64,000 nucleotides of DNA from an uncultured Fretibacterium sp. (GTDB lineage Bacteria > Synergistota > Synergistia > Synergistales > Aminobacteriaceae), in NCBI GenBank assembly GCA_937911045.1, contig CALEPX010000021.1, positions 124,001 to 188,000 of the forward strand, in the 5' to 3' direction. The notes under the pieces are model-generated. The model worked only from the letters and a program-made list of their open reading frames with translations. It was not told the DNA's origin and searched no databases. The translations under genes and the position numbers were made by a program. Positions 36,843-46,557 of the stretch are shown here, one piece after another (positions within the stretch are counted from its first letter, which is position 1; every line of letters starts with the position of its first letter).

Positions 36843-37507
36843 ACCATCTTCTCCTGCTTGACCTTCTTATCGATTACGTGACGCGACGCAAGTTCCAGAA
36901 TCAGATCTTTTATCTCGATTCCCTGATCCGCCATCAAGACTAGCATGTGATATATCAAATCCGAGAGTTCGTAAATCGTCTCTTGTTTGGAATTTTTCGC
37001 CGCAATTATCACTTCTGAACTTTCCTCGCCGATTTTCTTGAGAATCTTGTCCAGTCCTTTCTCGAATAAATACGACGTGTACGAGCCTTCAACTTTCTCA
37101 GACTTGCGCGTTTTAATCAGCTCCATCAATCCGCAAATCGTGAATTTCTCGTGAGATTCTTTCTCCGGTTTCAGAATAAAATCCTCGAAGCACGAATAAT
37201 TCCCCAAGTGACACGCAGCTCCATCAGGTTTCACGTATACCAGCAACGCATCACGATCACAATCTGCTTTGATAGCGCGAATATGCTGAAAATTTCCGCT
37301 GGTCTCACCCTTCAGCCATAATTCCTGACGCGAACGGCTCCAGAAACACGTCAATTTTTTCTCAAGCGATATTTCCAGACTTTCGCGATTCATGTAAGCA
37401 AGTGTCAAGACTTCTCCGGTATCATCGTCAATCACAATCGCAGGAACTAGTCCCTTCTCATCAAATTTCACGTCGTTAATATTAATCATGTCATTCATGT
37501 CATTCAT
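36839..37507 (-). CDS. hisIE: Bifunctional phosphoribosyl-AMP cyclohydrolase / phosphoribosyl-ATP pyrophosphatase
   Basis: 222 residues from the ATG at 37507, GGGAG being 8 bases upstream. HisI domain (residues about 10-105): LTLAYMNRESLEIS, TCFWSRSRQELWLKGETSGN, DCDRDALL and CHLGNYSCF. HisE domain (about 130-215): YTSYLFEKGLDKILKKIGEESSEVIIAAK. Steps 2 and 3 of histidine synthesis. The start region contains a 9-bp repeat (MND-MND-M) giving three consecutive in-frame ATGs. It follows hisF by 15 bp and overlaps cbiF. Confidence 0.95.
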   Translation of the reverse strand: MNDMNDMININDVKFDEKGLVPAIVIDDDTGEVLTLAYMNRESLEISLEKKLTCFWSRSRQELWLKGETSGNFQHIRAIKADCDRDALLVYVKPDGAACHLGNYSCFEDFILKPEKESHEKFTICGLMELIKTRKSEKVEGSYTSYLFEKGLDKILKKIGEESSEVIIAAKNSKQETIYELSDLIYHMLVLMADQGIEIKDLILELASRHVIDKKVKQEKMV

Positions 37508-37522
37508 GTCATTCACTCCCAA

Positions 37523-38281
37523 TCAAATTCGCGCGTTAATATTCGCATGTTTCATAGCAAGTTTCAAATCCGAAATTCGCACCTCACCGAAATGAAATAT
37601 TGACGCAGCAAGTCCGGCATCAACTTTTGGCAACGTCTCGAATAACGTGATGAAATCCTGAATGCAGCCAGCTCCACCAGACGCAATCACCGGAACATTT
37701 ACGGATTCACTCACGGCACGCAGCATTTCGAGATCAAAACCCTTTTTCACGCCGTCAGTGTCAATCGAGTTCACAACAACTTCACCAGCACCGTTATCAA
37801 CGCATTTTTTTATCCAGTTTATAGCTTCGATTCCGGTATCATCACGCCCGCCTCGCGCAAAAATCCTGAACTCACCATTCACACGCTTCACGTCCGCAGA
37901 AATCACGACGCATTGTGAGCCGTACAATTTCGCAGCTTCCGGAATCAATTTGGGATTGCGAATAGCTCCGGTATTAACGCTGACTTTATCCGCACCGCAG
38001 CCAAGCACCCGTTCAAAATCCGCAACACTCGAAATTCCTCCGCCAACCGTCAACGGTATGAAAACATTCCGCGCAGTCTCACGCAAAATATCCGTGAAAA
38101 TTTTCCGCCCGTCGGACGACGCCGTTATATCGTAGAAAACAAGTTCATCTGCTCCGTTATCACTGTAAAATTCCGCAAGTTCAACCGGAGAATTTACGTC
38201 ATTCAATCCCGTGAAATTCACGCCCTTCACGACACGCCCGTCACGAACGTCAAGACACGGGATTATTCGTTTCGTTATCAT
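37523..38281 (-). CDS. hisF: Imidazole glycerol phosphate synthase cyclase subunit
   Basis: 252 residues from the ATG at 38281 with AGGAGGAG upstream. TIM barrel with IPCLDVRDGRVVKGVNF, the catalytic Asp pair (CLDV early, and NSIDTDGVKKG), TVGGGIS and ASGGAG. Uses ammonia from HisH to make IGP and AICAR. First gene of hisF-hisIE-cbiF; its partner hisH is not in the window. Confidence 0.96.
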   Translation of the reverse strand: MITKRIIPCLDVRDGRVVKGVNFTGLNDVNSPVELAEFYSDNGADELVFYDITASSDGRKIFTDILRETARNVFIPLTVGGGISSVADFERVLGCGADKVSVNTGAIRNPKLIPEAAKLYGSQCVVISADVKRVNGEFRIFARGGRDDTGIEAINWIKKCVDNGAGEVVVNSIDTDGVKKGFDLEMLRAVSESVNVPVIASGGAGCIQDFITLFETLPKVDAGLAASIFHFGEVRISDLKLAMKHANINARI

Positions 38282-38321
38282 GCAAACTCCTCCTGAAAAT
38301 TCGTAGCTGTAAATTAGCTGT

Positions 38322-38373
38322 AAAAAAAGAGAAACCTCCATTCACAAATCACTCGTGAAAAGAGATTTCTCTT
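38322..38373 (-). terminator. Rho-independent terminator of the large peptidase gene
   Basis: AAGAGAAA at 38327-38334 pairs with TTTCTCTT at 38366-38373. On the minus strand the hairpin ends in a T run. It closes the peptidase transcript before the hisF operon. Confidence 0.75.
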
Positions 38374-38421
38374 GACTAGGCATTATATCAAATTCCGGAA
38401 TTTTTGCGAGTTATTTCTGAG

Positions 38422-41400
38422 TTATTGCTCCGGAAATTCTGCCAAAATCATCGGTGAATATTTTTCCTCACGCGCCTTCAGCCAAACTGCAACGATAATT
38501 TCTCGGCTTTCGGGCACAGTTTCGATTGCGTTATCGAGGCTTTGATCGCCAGACTCGTAGAAGCCGACTAATTCGCTGTCACCGGAATCGTCGCTCCAGA
38601 TTAATTTCGCACTCTCCGGGACATCATCACCCAATTTCACCGTAAATTCGTAGACGTTATCTTCAGTTATCAACATCTCCGGCAAAATCGCAGCGATAAT
38701 CACATCTCCAGAACTCACGGATTCAGATTCTTGACTTGAACTAGCATCGTTCGCAAATTCTATCCGTGAAATATCTTCGAGTGATTCGGCTTCGGATTCT
38801 GATTCGGCTTCTGATTCATATTCAGATTCATATTCTGATTCAGATTCTGATTCAGGTTTCGCCGCTTCAGATTCGAGTTTGGGTTTTGCAGCTGTAGTTA
38901 CGTCACCAACTGTCAAACTCAGAGTTTTCGTATCCGTGCCAACTTCGTTTGTTGCGATGAATGTCAAGTCGAAAGTTCCGTCCTCTTTCGGAGTTCCTGA
39001 CAAAGTTCCGTTGCTGGTGTTGAAGCTCATTCCATCTGGTAAATCGCCGTCAACAGACCAAGTTATCTTCGTTGAACCTGTAGCTGCGAGTTGCTGTTTG
39101 TAGGATTTATCTGATGTAGCAGGCGTGAGAGTTGCAGTCGTGATTTTCGGAGCAACTTTTGACGTGAGAGTGATTTTCCTGGTGGCAGTTCCGTCAGAAT
39201 TTGCAGCTTTGACAGTAATCGTGAGTTTTTGCTCAGTCGTCGGGAGCGTGCCGGATAATTTCGCGCTGTGAGTGTCTGTCTGCGTGAATGTGAGATTGCC
39301 CTGTCCCGATGCGGTGAACGTTATGAAATCTGTTCCCGTAACTTCAAATTCGAGATCAACATCTGTTCCGGCGGATTGCGTGTAACTAGTTGTGTCAGGA
39401 GTTTGGAAAACTGGTTTTGTGCCGGAGACGGTGAATTTTGCGGACTTGTTAGCTTTCGAGACAGCGTTTTCAGCCGTGACATTCACAGGAAGATTCGCGA
39501 ATGAATATTTCGGAGTGCCGGTGATTTTCGCGGTGCCAGAATCCGGATCAGATTCGAAACTCAATCCCAAATCTTCAAGCGTCGTTATATTATTCTTCGC
39601 CATATCTGTTGTCGGTGTGAAAGTGTACGAGAAAGTAACTGGTTTAGTTCCCGTCGCGGAGATTTTAGAGCCGGAGTATTCCTGATCGACTGTGCCTTTT
39701 GCGAGTGAGAATTTCAGATTAGGCGCAACACCGTCAACTTTCAGATTTAGAGTTTTGCTCGTAGAACCTGCTGCATTCGTGACTGTGAATGTTAGAGGGT
39801 AAGTTTTCATTTCGGTCGGAGTTCCTGAGATTGTCGCTGATGAGCCATTCGAAGTCTGCGTGAGTTTCAGTGTGTCCGGCAATCCGGTAACGTCCCAGGA
39901 AATATTCACCGAACCTTTTGCAGTGAGTTTGGTGGAATATTTCGCGTCAGTTTTTGCGGCGGTGAGTGAATTAGTCGTGATTACCGGAGGCTCAATTATA
40001 TTCAACGTAACTTTTTTCGAGGCAGATCCAGAAGCATTCGCGGCAGTAACCGTAACTTTCATAGTCTGCGCAGTTGTCGGAGCTTTGCCGGATAATCTCG
40101 CAGCTTTGTCGCCAGTCTGTTCGAATTTGAGATTGCCCTGTCCGCTCGATTTGAACGTTATGAAATTCGTGCCTGTGACTTCGAAATCAAGAGCAATATC
40201 TGAGCTTGCAACGTACGTGTAAATTGATTCAGTCGGAGCTGTGAAAGCTGGTTTTGCTCCGGTAACTGTGAGTTTCGCGGATTTAGTTTGTGTCGAGACA
40301 GAATTTGAAGCAGTGATATTCAAAACTAGATTCGCGAGCGCGTATATCGGTGTGCCAGTGATTTCCGCAGTTCCGGCTTCGGGGTTTTGTTCGAGTTTCA
40401 GCCCAAGATCTTCAAGTGTCGAAAGCCCGTTCATTGGAGTGAACGTGTATGAGAATTTAATCGGTTTCGTACCTGTTGCGGAAATTTTTGAGCCGGAATA
40501 TTCCTGATCTACATTACCTTTCGGGAGTGATATTTTCAGATTCGGCGCAACACCGTTCACCGTCAAATTGAGAGTTTTGCTGGTAGAGCCTGCTGCATTC
40601 GAGACTGTAAATGTCAGAGCGTAAATTCCCATTTCAGTCGGAGTTCCTGAGATTGTCGCTGATGACCCGTTCGAAGTCGGAGTTAGTGTGAGAGTGTCCG
40701 GCAATCCCGAAACGTTCCAAGTGATGCCAGTTGCACCTTTAGTTGCGAGTTTCACGGAATATTTCGCGTCAGTTTTTGCGTTAGTGAGCGAGTTAGTCGT
40801 GATTACTGGAGGCTCGATGATGTTGAGCGTAACTTTTTTCGAAGCAGAACCCGAAGCATTTGTGGCAGTTACCGTAACTTTCAAAGTTTGCGCTGTAGTC
40901 GGAGCTTTACCGGATAATCTCGCAGTTTTGTCGCCGGTCTGAGTGAACGTGAGACTGCCCTGACCAGATGACTTGAACGTTATGAAATTCGTGCCCGTGA
41001 CTTCAAAATCGAGATTAATATCTGAACTCGCAACGTACGTGTAAGTTGATTCAGTCGGAGCTGTGAAAACTGGTTTTGCTCCGGTGACGGTGAGTTTCGC
41101 GGACTTAGTTTGTGTCGAGACAGCATTTGAAGCCGTGATATTCAAGACTAAATCCGAGAGCGCGTATATCGGAGTACCGGTGATTTTCGCTGTTCCTGAA
41201 GTTGGATCCTGTTCGAATTGCAAGCCCAAATCTTCGAGTGTGGAGATACCGTTCTTTGGCGTGAGCGTGTAGGTGAATGTAATCGGTTTCGTGCCAGTTG
41301 CGTAAATTTTTGAGCCGGAGTATTCCTGATCGACAGTTCCCTTCCCGAGTGAGAATGTCAAGTTAGGAGCAACACCTTCAACTTTGAGCGAGAGATTCTT

Positions 41401-44331
41401 GGTGGTAGTTCCTGCTGCATTCGTCGCGGTGAAAGTCAGGTTGTAAGTTCCGATTTCAGTCGGAGTTCCTGAGAGCGTCGCTGATGTGCCGTTCGTGGTC
41501 TGAGTGAATGAGAGCGTGTCGGGCAATCCTGAAACATCCCAAGAAATATTCACAGAACCTTTGGCTGCAAGTTTCACGGAATATTTCGCGTCAGTTTTCG
41601 CAGAAGCCAGTGAAGTTGTCGTGATTGTCGGAGGCTCGATTATGTTCAGCGTGATTTTTTTCGAGGCAGTGCCTGAAGCATTCGCAGCGGTGACTGTTAC
41701 CGTTAATTTTTTCGCACTGGTCGGAGCTTTGCCAGATAATTTCGCGGTTTTGTCGCCGGTCTGAGTGAATGTCAGCGGACTGTAGCCGGTTGCGGTGAAC
41801 GTGATAACTTTTGTGCCAGAAACTTCGAAATCGAGATTAATATCTGAACCCGTGTTGAACGTGTATTGAGTTGCGGATTCGTCCGGAGTTGTGAAAGCTG
41901 GTTTATCACCTTCGACTGTAAATTTCACGGTGCTTGTGACTTTCGAGACGATGTTTTTAGCCGTGATATTCACCGGTAAAGACTTGAACGCAAATTTTGG
42001 AGTGCCGGTTATATTCGCAGTGCCGGATTCCGGATTCTGTTCGAGTTTCAGACCTAAATCTTCGAGAGTGTTTATCCCGGATTTTTTCATCTCGGTCGTT
42101 GGAGTAATCGTGCAATCGAAGTTGATCGGTTTTGTGCCGCTTGCTGAAATTTCTGAGCCGGAGTATTCATGTTCAGCAATTCCGTTGGGGAGTTTAGCCG
42201 TGATTTTCGGAGCTACGCCTTTGACTGTGAGTGTGAGAGTTTTCGTGACAATTCCGACGTCGTTTGAGAGTTTGAGCGTGACGTTGTAAGTTGCGACTTC
42301 GGTTGGAGTTCCCTCGATTGTTGCGGAAGTTCCGGCTGTGTTCTGTTGTGTGAAAGTGAGCGTATCCGGAAGTCCTGAAGCTGTCCAAGTAATATTCGCA
42401 GAGCCTTTTGCGGCGAGTTTCGCGTAATATTTCGTGTCAGTCGTTGCGTTCGGGAGGGAACTTGTTGAGAGCGTAGGTTTTTCGGAAATCGTAATCGAGA
42501 ATTGTTTTGTCGCGCTGCCGTGAGAATTTTTCGCGGTGATTGTCGTTGCGAATGTTCCGGTTTTTGTTGGTGTGCCGGAGATTGTGAGAGTGTTGCTGTT
42601 GAAACTCAAGCCGTTCGGAAGATTCTTGATTGTGAACGTGAGATTTGTTCCGGAAATGCTGAGTTGTTCGGAATAACTTTCGCCGAGTATGCCATCGCTT
42701 AGAGTTGCAGTGTTGATTACCGGAGCTGAATCTTCCTGATTTGCCGGTATTACTGGAGAATCTCCGCCCGTAACTGTGAAAGCTTTGATGCACGCGTTGT
42801 AGTAATTTCCCTTTGCCCAACTTGAGCTTGAACCGTAATCCGAGAAGAAACTGCCCGATTCGATTTTAGCATTGTCCGTGTAGCCTGAAACTTTTGATTC
42901 GATTGCGACCTGCGAATTGCTGAATTGCACGACGACTGAGAAATAATCGCCTTTTGTCAGAGGGATTTGCTTGTTCAGAGTGATTGTGTGATAACCTGCT
43001 GTTGAGATTGTGTCTTTTTGATAATGCACGAGAGTTCCTGACGTTGGCGCAGAATTTACGGATTGCAGACCGGTGTAGATGGACGTTGTGCAAGTTACGT
43101 TGTTGTCGGTTGTGAATAAGCCTACTTCGGTCAATTTCTCGTTTTTCTCACGTAACGCTTGGAAAACATTTGCTGCGAAATTGTAATTGACCGTTCCGAC
43201 CCAGCCGAGAGCGTCATAATAGTAGCACTGCATGTCAGAATTTGCAGGTTCAACGATGAACGCGCAACCGTCAGAAATCAGCTGTTCGTACGACATCCAG
43301 AAATAGCCGTTATCGCCGACGTTGCCATTGCCGTTTGTGCCCCAAATATCGCCCCAGGAATTTTTCACTAGCCAAGCACCGTTACTTGAGGGTTTGTTCT
43401 TGAAGTCTTCTTTCGGAAAATCATCGTCCCAGCCAACGAGCAAAACTGCGTGATCGATTTTGTTTGCGCTATTGTAGAAAGTCGTGTGACCGTTGATTTT
43501 CGCGTATGAAGAGTAAGCACTGCCGTAATAGCTTATCTGGACAGCTCCGTGAGTCATGATTCGCTGCTTGATGTTTTCGCTTGAATCTACGGCTCTCGAA
43601 TTTGTCGTGAAAGTTGCTTCTTTTAAGCGCAAAATTCTGGGATAACTTTCGGGCGTTGAGTATTGCGGATCGGTTCTGTATGGCAAAACTGAATCGAGAA
43701 CTGGTCCGTCAAGTCGTGAATATAACGCGATCGTGTAAATAGAGTTGCCCCCGTTGCCGAGAATCGTGTTCATGTTGGAATTGGTCTTGTAATTCTCGTA
43801 GGCTTTTGAGTAATCGGAATTTTTCATCGCGAACCAGGCTAAGTGCATCACGGATAGATCCATTTTGGAATTTCCCTGCCGCATGTAATTCGATTCCATC
43901 GCGCCTATTCCAGCGAACGCCCAACACGTACCGTCATTGCCCTGATCTTTCACGCTGGTCAGATAATTTCCGGCAGTTCTGAGATCATATTTGCTCGGGA
44001 TTGTCGTAGCTTTGTCGCGCAATGAGATTTCTTGCGGTGGATTATTCGCGAGATGTGACAGGTCAATCGGGAGCGGAATGTAACCTGTTGGTTTAAGATT
44101 TTCGGATTCTGATTCGGAATCGGATTCTAAACCGGAATTTGCTTTTGCTCCGTCACGAGTAATGACCGGAGAATTTTGTTCACTTTGCCAGCGTAGAAAT
44201 TCTTCGGAGAATGGTTCTAACTCAGTTTTTGCTGGCTCGAAAGTATCCTCGGCGAAAGTCCCCGTCGCGAAAAATGCGAACACGAACATCATCGCTAGTA
44301 TTAGAATTTTGGTGTATTTGTTTGTGTACAT
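38422..44331 (-). CDS. Secreted C1A (papain-family) peptidase with tandem Ig-like modules
   Basis: 1,969 residues from the ATG at 44331 (AAAGGAG 8 bases upstream), with signal peptide MYTNKYTKILILAMMFVFAF. The papain domain (residues about 110-350) has the oxyanion Gln and nucleophile in DQGNDGTCWAF, the His in KIDHAVLLVGWD and Asn in LVKNSWG. A lectin-like domain follows, then about fourteen Ig-like (He_PIG-type) domains arranged in roughly 274-residue modules of three. An Asp/Glu/Ser-rich stretch (SESESEYES repeats) and a final beta domain close the protein. It is probably a long surface or secreted adhesin-protease that reaches away from the cell. No sorting motif is obvious. Confidence 0.92.
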   Translation of the reverse strand: MYTNKYTKILILAMMFVFAFFATGTFAEDTFEPAKTELEPFSEEFLRWQSEQNSPVITRDGAKANSGLESDSESESENLKPTGYIPLPIDLSHLANNPPQEISLRDKATTIPSKYDLRTAGNYLTSVKDQGNDGTCWAFAGIGAMESNYMRQGNSKMDLSVMHLAWFAMKNSDYSKAYENYKTNSNMNTILGNGGNSIYTIALYSRLDGPVLDSVLPYRTDPQYSTPESYPRILRLKEATFTTNSRAVDSSENIKQRIMTHGAVQISYYGSAYSSYAKINGHTTFYNSANKIDHAVLLVGWDDDFPKEDFKNKPSSNGAWLVKNSWGDIWGTNGNGNVGDNGYFWMSYEQLISDGCAFIVEPANSDMQCYYYDALGWVGTVNYNFAANVFQALREKNEKLTEVGLFTTDNNVTCTTSIYTGLQSVNSAPTSGTLVHYQKDTISTAGYHTITLNKQIPLTKGDYFSVVVQFSNSQVAIESKVSGYTDNAKIESGSFFSDYGSSSSWAKGNYYNACIKAFTVTGGDSPVIPANQEDSAPVINTATLSDGILGESYSEQLSISGTNLTFTIKNLPNGLSFNSNTLTISGTPTKTGTFATTITAKNSHGSATKQFSITISEKPTLSTSSLPNATTDTKYYAKLAAKGSANITWTASGLPDTLTFTQQNTAGTSATIEGTPTEVATYNVTLKLSNDVGIVTKTLTLTVKGVAPKITAKLPNGIAEHEYSGSEISASGTKPINFDCTITPTTEMKKSGINTLEDLGLKLEQNPESGTANITGTPKFAFKSLPVNITAKNIVSKVTSTVKFTVEGDKPAFTTPDESATQYTFNTGSDINLDFEVSGTKVITFTATGYSPLTFTQTGDKTAKLSGKAPTSAKKLTVTVTAANASGTASKKITLNIIEPPTITTTSLASAKTDAKYSVKLAAKGSVNISWDVSGLPDTLSFTQTTNGTSATLSGTPTEIGTYNLTFTATNAAGTTTKNLSLKVEGVAPNLTFSLGKGTVDQEYSGSKIYATGTKPITFTYTLTPKNGISTLEDLGLQFEQDPTSGTAKITGTPIYALSDLVLNITASNAVSTQTKSAKLTVTGAKPVFTAPTESTYTYVASSDINLDFEVTGTNFITFKSSGQGSLTFTQTGDKTARLSGKAPTTAQTLKVTVTATNASGSASKKVTLNIIEPPVITTNSLTNAKTDAKYSVKLATKGATGITWNVSGLPDTLTLTPTSNGSSATISGTPTEMGIYALTFTVSNAAGSTSKTLNLTVNGVAPNLKISLPKGNVDQEYSGSKISATGTKPIKFSYTFTPMNGLSTLEDLGLKLEQNPEAGTAEITGTPIYALANLVLNITASNSVSTQTKSAKLTVTGAKPAFTAPTESIYTYVASSDIALDFEVTGTNFITFKSSGQGNLKFEQTGDKAARLSGKAPTTAQTMKVTVTAANASGSASKKVTLNIIEPPVITTNSLTAAKTDAKYSTKLTAKGSVNISWDVTGLPDTLKLTQTSNGSSATISGTPTEMKTYPLTFTVTNAAGSTSKTLNLKVDGVAPNLKFSLAKGTVDQEYSGSKISATGTKPVTFSYTFTPTTDMAKNNITTLEDLGLSFESDPDSGTAKITGTPKYSFANLPVNVTAENAVSKANKSAKFTVSGTKPVFQTPDTTSYTQSAGTDVDLEFEVTGTDFITFTASGQGNLTFTQTDTHSAKLSGTLPTTEQKLTITVKAANSDGTATRKITLTSKVAPKITTATLTPATSDKSYKQQLAATGSTKITWSVDGDLPDGMSFNTSNGTLSGTPKEDGTFDLTFIATNEVGTDTKTLSLTVGDVTTAAKPKLESEAAKPESESESEYESEYESEAESESEAESLEDISRIEFANDASSSQESESVSSGDVIIAAILPEMLITEDNVYEFTVKLGDDVPESAKLIWSDDSGDSELVGFYESGDQSLDNAIETVPESREIIVAVWLKAREEKYSPMILAEFPEQ
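39420..41910 (-). repeat. Three tandem ~825-bp modules in the peptidase gene
   Basis: Equivalent sites (the GAKPAF / GTKPVF domain starts) occur near 39422, 40260, 41082 and 41910, spacings of about 838, 822 and 828 bp. Each unit codes three Ig-like domains. Neighbouring copies are closely similar in DNA, with more diverged copies on both sides, so unequal recombination could change the module number. Confidence 0.8.
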
Positions 44332-44458
44332 TTTCGAAACTCCTTTCAAAGACATTAAGTAATATATTAATAATTATGATTCGGTGTAATTTGCGCCTAG
44401 CTTTATTATAATATGTTTGTTGTAAAAAGTTGCGAATTTTTTCACAGGAGAATTTTTC

Positions 44459-44713
44459 ATGAGATTATTTATCACGACGTTATCAATGTTCAGTGTTATC
44501 GGATTCGGTTACGCGCTTGCCGGTTACGGTGGGACTTTGTTCGGGAACGCGATGCGGATTGATTACGTTTCGTTCGGATTGATAACTGGATTGGGCTGCG
44601 GATTGACTGCGATGCTGCTATGGTACAGGAACCGGAAAAATTTTTTCTACGATGATGACTTAGATCACTCCGGAGAATTTTTGCAAGATGTCAAGTCAAG
44701 CGATCCAGAATAA
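44459..44713 (+). CDS. Small two-helix membrane protein of unknown function
   Basis: 84 residues, ATG with AGGAG 9 bases upstream. Two hydrophobic helices (residues about 3-25 and 37-57), the second followed by WYRNRKN, then an acidic tail (DDDLDHSGEF). No family recognised. It overlaps the next gene by 26 bp, so expression is probably coupled. Confidence 0.7.
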   Translation: MRLFITTLSMFSVIGFGYALAGYGGTLFGNAMRIDYVSFGLITGLGCGLTAMLLWYRNRKNFFYDDDLDHSGEFLQDVKSSDPE

Positions 44714-45422
44714 TTTTCTCGCGATATATCAGGATCTGAACGCTGCGATTGATGGCGCGAAATTAGAGTTCCAAGAGCCGGTGATTGCTGCGTATAATCC
44801 GCTGGAATATGCGTGGGACGGTTTCGAGAAGTACGTGCGGAAATATTTGCGTTACGGTGTGAGAAATGTTTTTCTGGGAATGAATCCCGGACCTTGGGGC
44901 ATGGCGCAGACTGGAGTTCCGTTCGGTGAAGTGAATTTTGTTCGAGATTGGCTGAATTTGCGAGATATTGTGATTCGCAAGCCGATTAACGAGCTGGATT
45001 CTTACAAGATTCTCGGTCTTGATTGCAAACGTTCGGAAGTCAGCGGCAAAAGACTCTGGGGATTATTTCGCGATGAATTTGCTGAGCCGGAGAATTTTTT
45101 CGCGGAGAATTTCGTGCTGAATTATTGCCCGTTGCTGTTTATTGCGAGACCTGCGCGGAATTTAACACCGGATAAAATCAAGCTGCCTGAGAGGAAAATA
45201 TTATTCGGAATTTGTGACGGTGCGTTGAGAAAAATTCTGGAGATTTTGCGCCCTGAGAACGCGATTGGGATCGGAAATTTTGCGGAATCGAGATTGCTCG
45301 AAGTCATGACAGGTTCGCGAGTTGTGAAAATTCTTCACCCAAGTCCGGCATCACCGTTGAGTGCGAAAAATTGGGACGTGAAAGCTAAAGAGAAATTGAT
45401 TGCGTCGGGAGTTTGGAGGTGA
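44688..45422 (+). CDS. Uracil-DNA glycosylase superfamily, SMUG1-like
   Basis: 244 residues. The catalytic-site motif LGMNPGPWGMAQTGVPFGEV and the DNA-intercalating loop HPSPASP match SMUG1, a single-strand-selective uracil glycosylase more common in animals but present in some bacteria. It removes uracil or oxidised pyrimidines from DNA. It overlaps both neighbours (small membrane protein, acylphosphatase region), indicating a compact operon. Confidence 0.9.
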   Translation: MSSQAIQNNFLAIYQDLNAAIDGAKLEFQEPVIAAYNPLEYAWDGFEKYVRKYLRYGVRNVFLGMNPGPWGMAQTGVPFGEVNFVRDWLNLRDIVIRKPINELDSYKILGLDCKRSEVSGKRLWGLFRDEFAEPENFFAENFVLNYCPLLFIARPARNLTPDKIKLPERKILFGICDGALRKILEILRPENAIGIGNFAESRLLEVMTGSRVVKILHPSPASPLSAKNWDVKAKEKLIASGVWR

Positions 45423-45426
45423 TTTT

Positions 45427-45714
45427 GTGAGCGATGAAATAGTCAGAGTGCGCGCGTTATTAGCCGGAAGAGTTCAGCACGTCGGCTTCAGAGCTTGGGC
45501 GTGTGATCAGGCTGAGCGTTTAGGATTGACCGGAACTGTTGAGAATTTGCTGGACGGTCGCGTTGAAGTGGTTTTTCAGGGCAAGCGTGATTGCGTGGAC
45601 GAGATGAAAGTGAAGCTCAAGCGTGGTCCAACGATGGCACTTGTGAGACAGGCGATTTTTTATAACGAGAAAGTTGTTGAGAACGAGACGAATTTTGGCA
45701 GTATATGGTGGTAG
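45427..45714 (+). CDS. acyP: Acylphosphatase
   Basis: 95 residues from a GTG at 45427 with GGAGGTGA just upstream. The phosphate-binding loop GRVQHVGFRAW includes the essential Arg, and VENLLDGRVEVVFQG carries the catalytic Asn and the second family motif. It hydrolyses acyl phosphates. Follows the SMUG1-like gene by 4 bp. Confidence 0.93.
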   Translation: MSDEIVRVRALLAGRVQHVGFRAWACDQAERLGLTGTVENLLDGRVEVVFQGKRDCVDEMKVKLKRGPTMALVRQAIFYNEKVVENETNFGSIWW

Positions 45715-45783
45715 TTATGATTCGTGATATTATTTTCGTGAAATATTTTGCGATATTCTTGATAGTAAGGTTGTGAAAATTTT

Positions 45784-46536
45784 TTGGTAGAAGTCAGGGA
45801 AATTTTGGAAGCCGTGCGAGATGGCTCACTCGGAGTTGATGAGGCGTTACTGAAATTGAAGGAGAAGCCTTTCGAAGATGTCGGTTACGCGAAAGTTGAC
45901 TTGCACAGAAAATTGCGCCAGGGTGCAGCGGAAATTATTTACGGAGCTGGGAAATCTGCGGAACAAATCGCCGGAATCGTTCGTGTAATGCTCGCGAATA
46001 ATCAGGACTTGATATTAATCACGCGCCTGTCGAGAGAATCTGCGAATGAACTTGTGGCTCTCGGGATAAATCTTGACTATCATGAAATTGCGAAAATCGG
46101 AATCGTTGGGAAAATTCCTGAGCCGAAATATTCTGGTTTCGTTTTGGCAGCGACTGGCGGCACGAGCGATATTCCTGTTGCAGAAGAAGCTGCGTTGACG
46201 TGTGAAGTTTTGGGCAGCAGGGTTGTGAGATTATTCGATGTCGGAGTTGCGGGTTTGCATCGTGTGCTGAATCATATTGACGAGATAATGAGTGCGAATG
46301 TGATAATCGCGATTGCAGGAATGGAAGGCGCATTGGCGAGTGTGTTGGGAGGTCTGACGGATTCGCCGGTGATAGCTGTTCCGACGAGTGTTGGCTACGG
46401 AGCGTCGTTCGGTGGAATTTCCGCGTTGCTTTCGATGTTAAATTCCTGTGCGAGCGGAGTTTCTGTTGTGAATATTGACAACGGATTCGGAGCAGGTTAT
46501 CTTGCAGCAATGATGAATCGTAAATTTGCGAAATAA
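45784..46536 (+). CDS. larB: Nickel-pincer cofactor biosynthesis protein LarB
   Basis: 250 residues from a TTG start with a weak ribosome-binding site. The C-terminal half resembles PurE (AIR carboxylase), with ATGGTSDIPVAEEA, DVGVAGLHRVL and GMEGALASVLGGL, as in LarB. LarB carboxylates nicotinic acid adenine dinucleotide in making the Ni-pincer cofactor of lactate racemase-type enzymes. larC and larE are not adjacent. Confidence 0.93.
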   Translation: MVEVREILEAVRDGSLGVDEALLKLKEKPFEDVGYAKVDLHRKLRQGAAEIIYGAGKSAEQIAGIVRVMLANNQDLILITRLSRESANELVALGINLDYHEIAKIGIVGKIPEPKYSGFVLAATGGTSDIPVAEEAALTCEVLGSRVVRLFDVGVAGLHRVLNHIDEIMSANVIIAIAGMEGALASVLGGLTDSPVIAVPTSVGYGASFGGISALLSMLNSCASGVSVVNIDNGFGAGYLAAMMNRKFAK

Positions 46537-46557
46537 TTTTTAACGGGAGCGTAAATC

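Noticed and set aside
38282..38421. Attenuator or riboswitch for hisF
   Set aside because: The clear hairpin there ends in T on the minus strand just after the peptidase gene and fits a terminator of that gene; it is upstream of the hisF promoter region and no His-codon leader peptide is seen.
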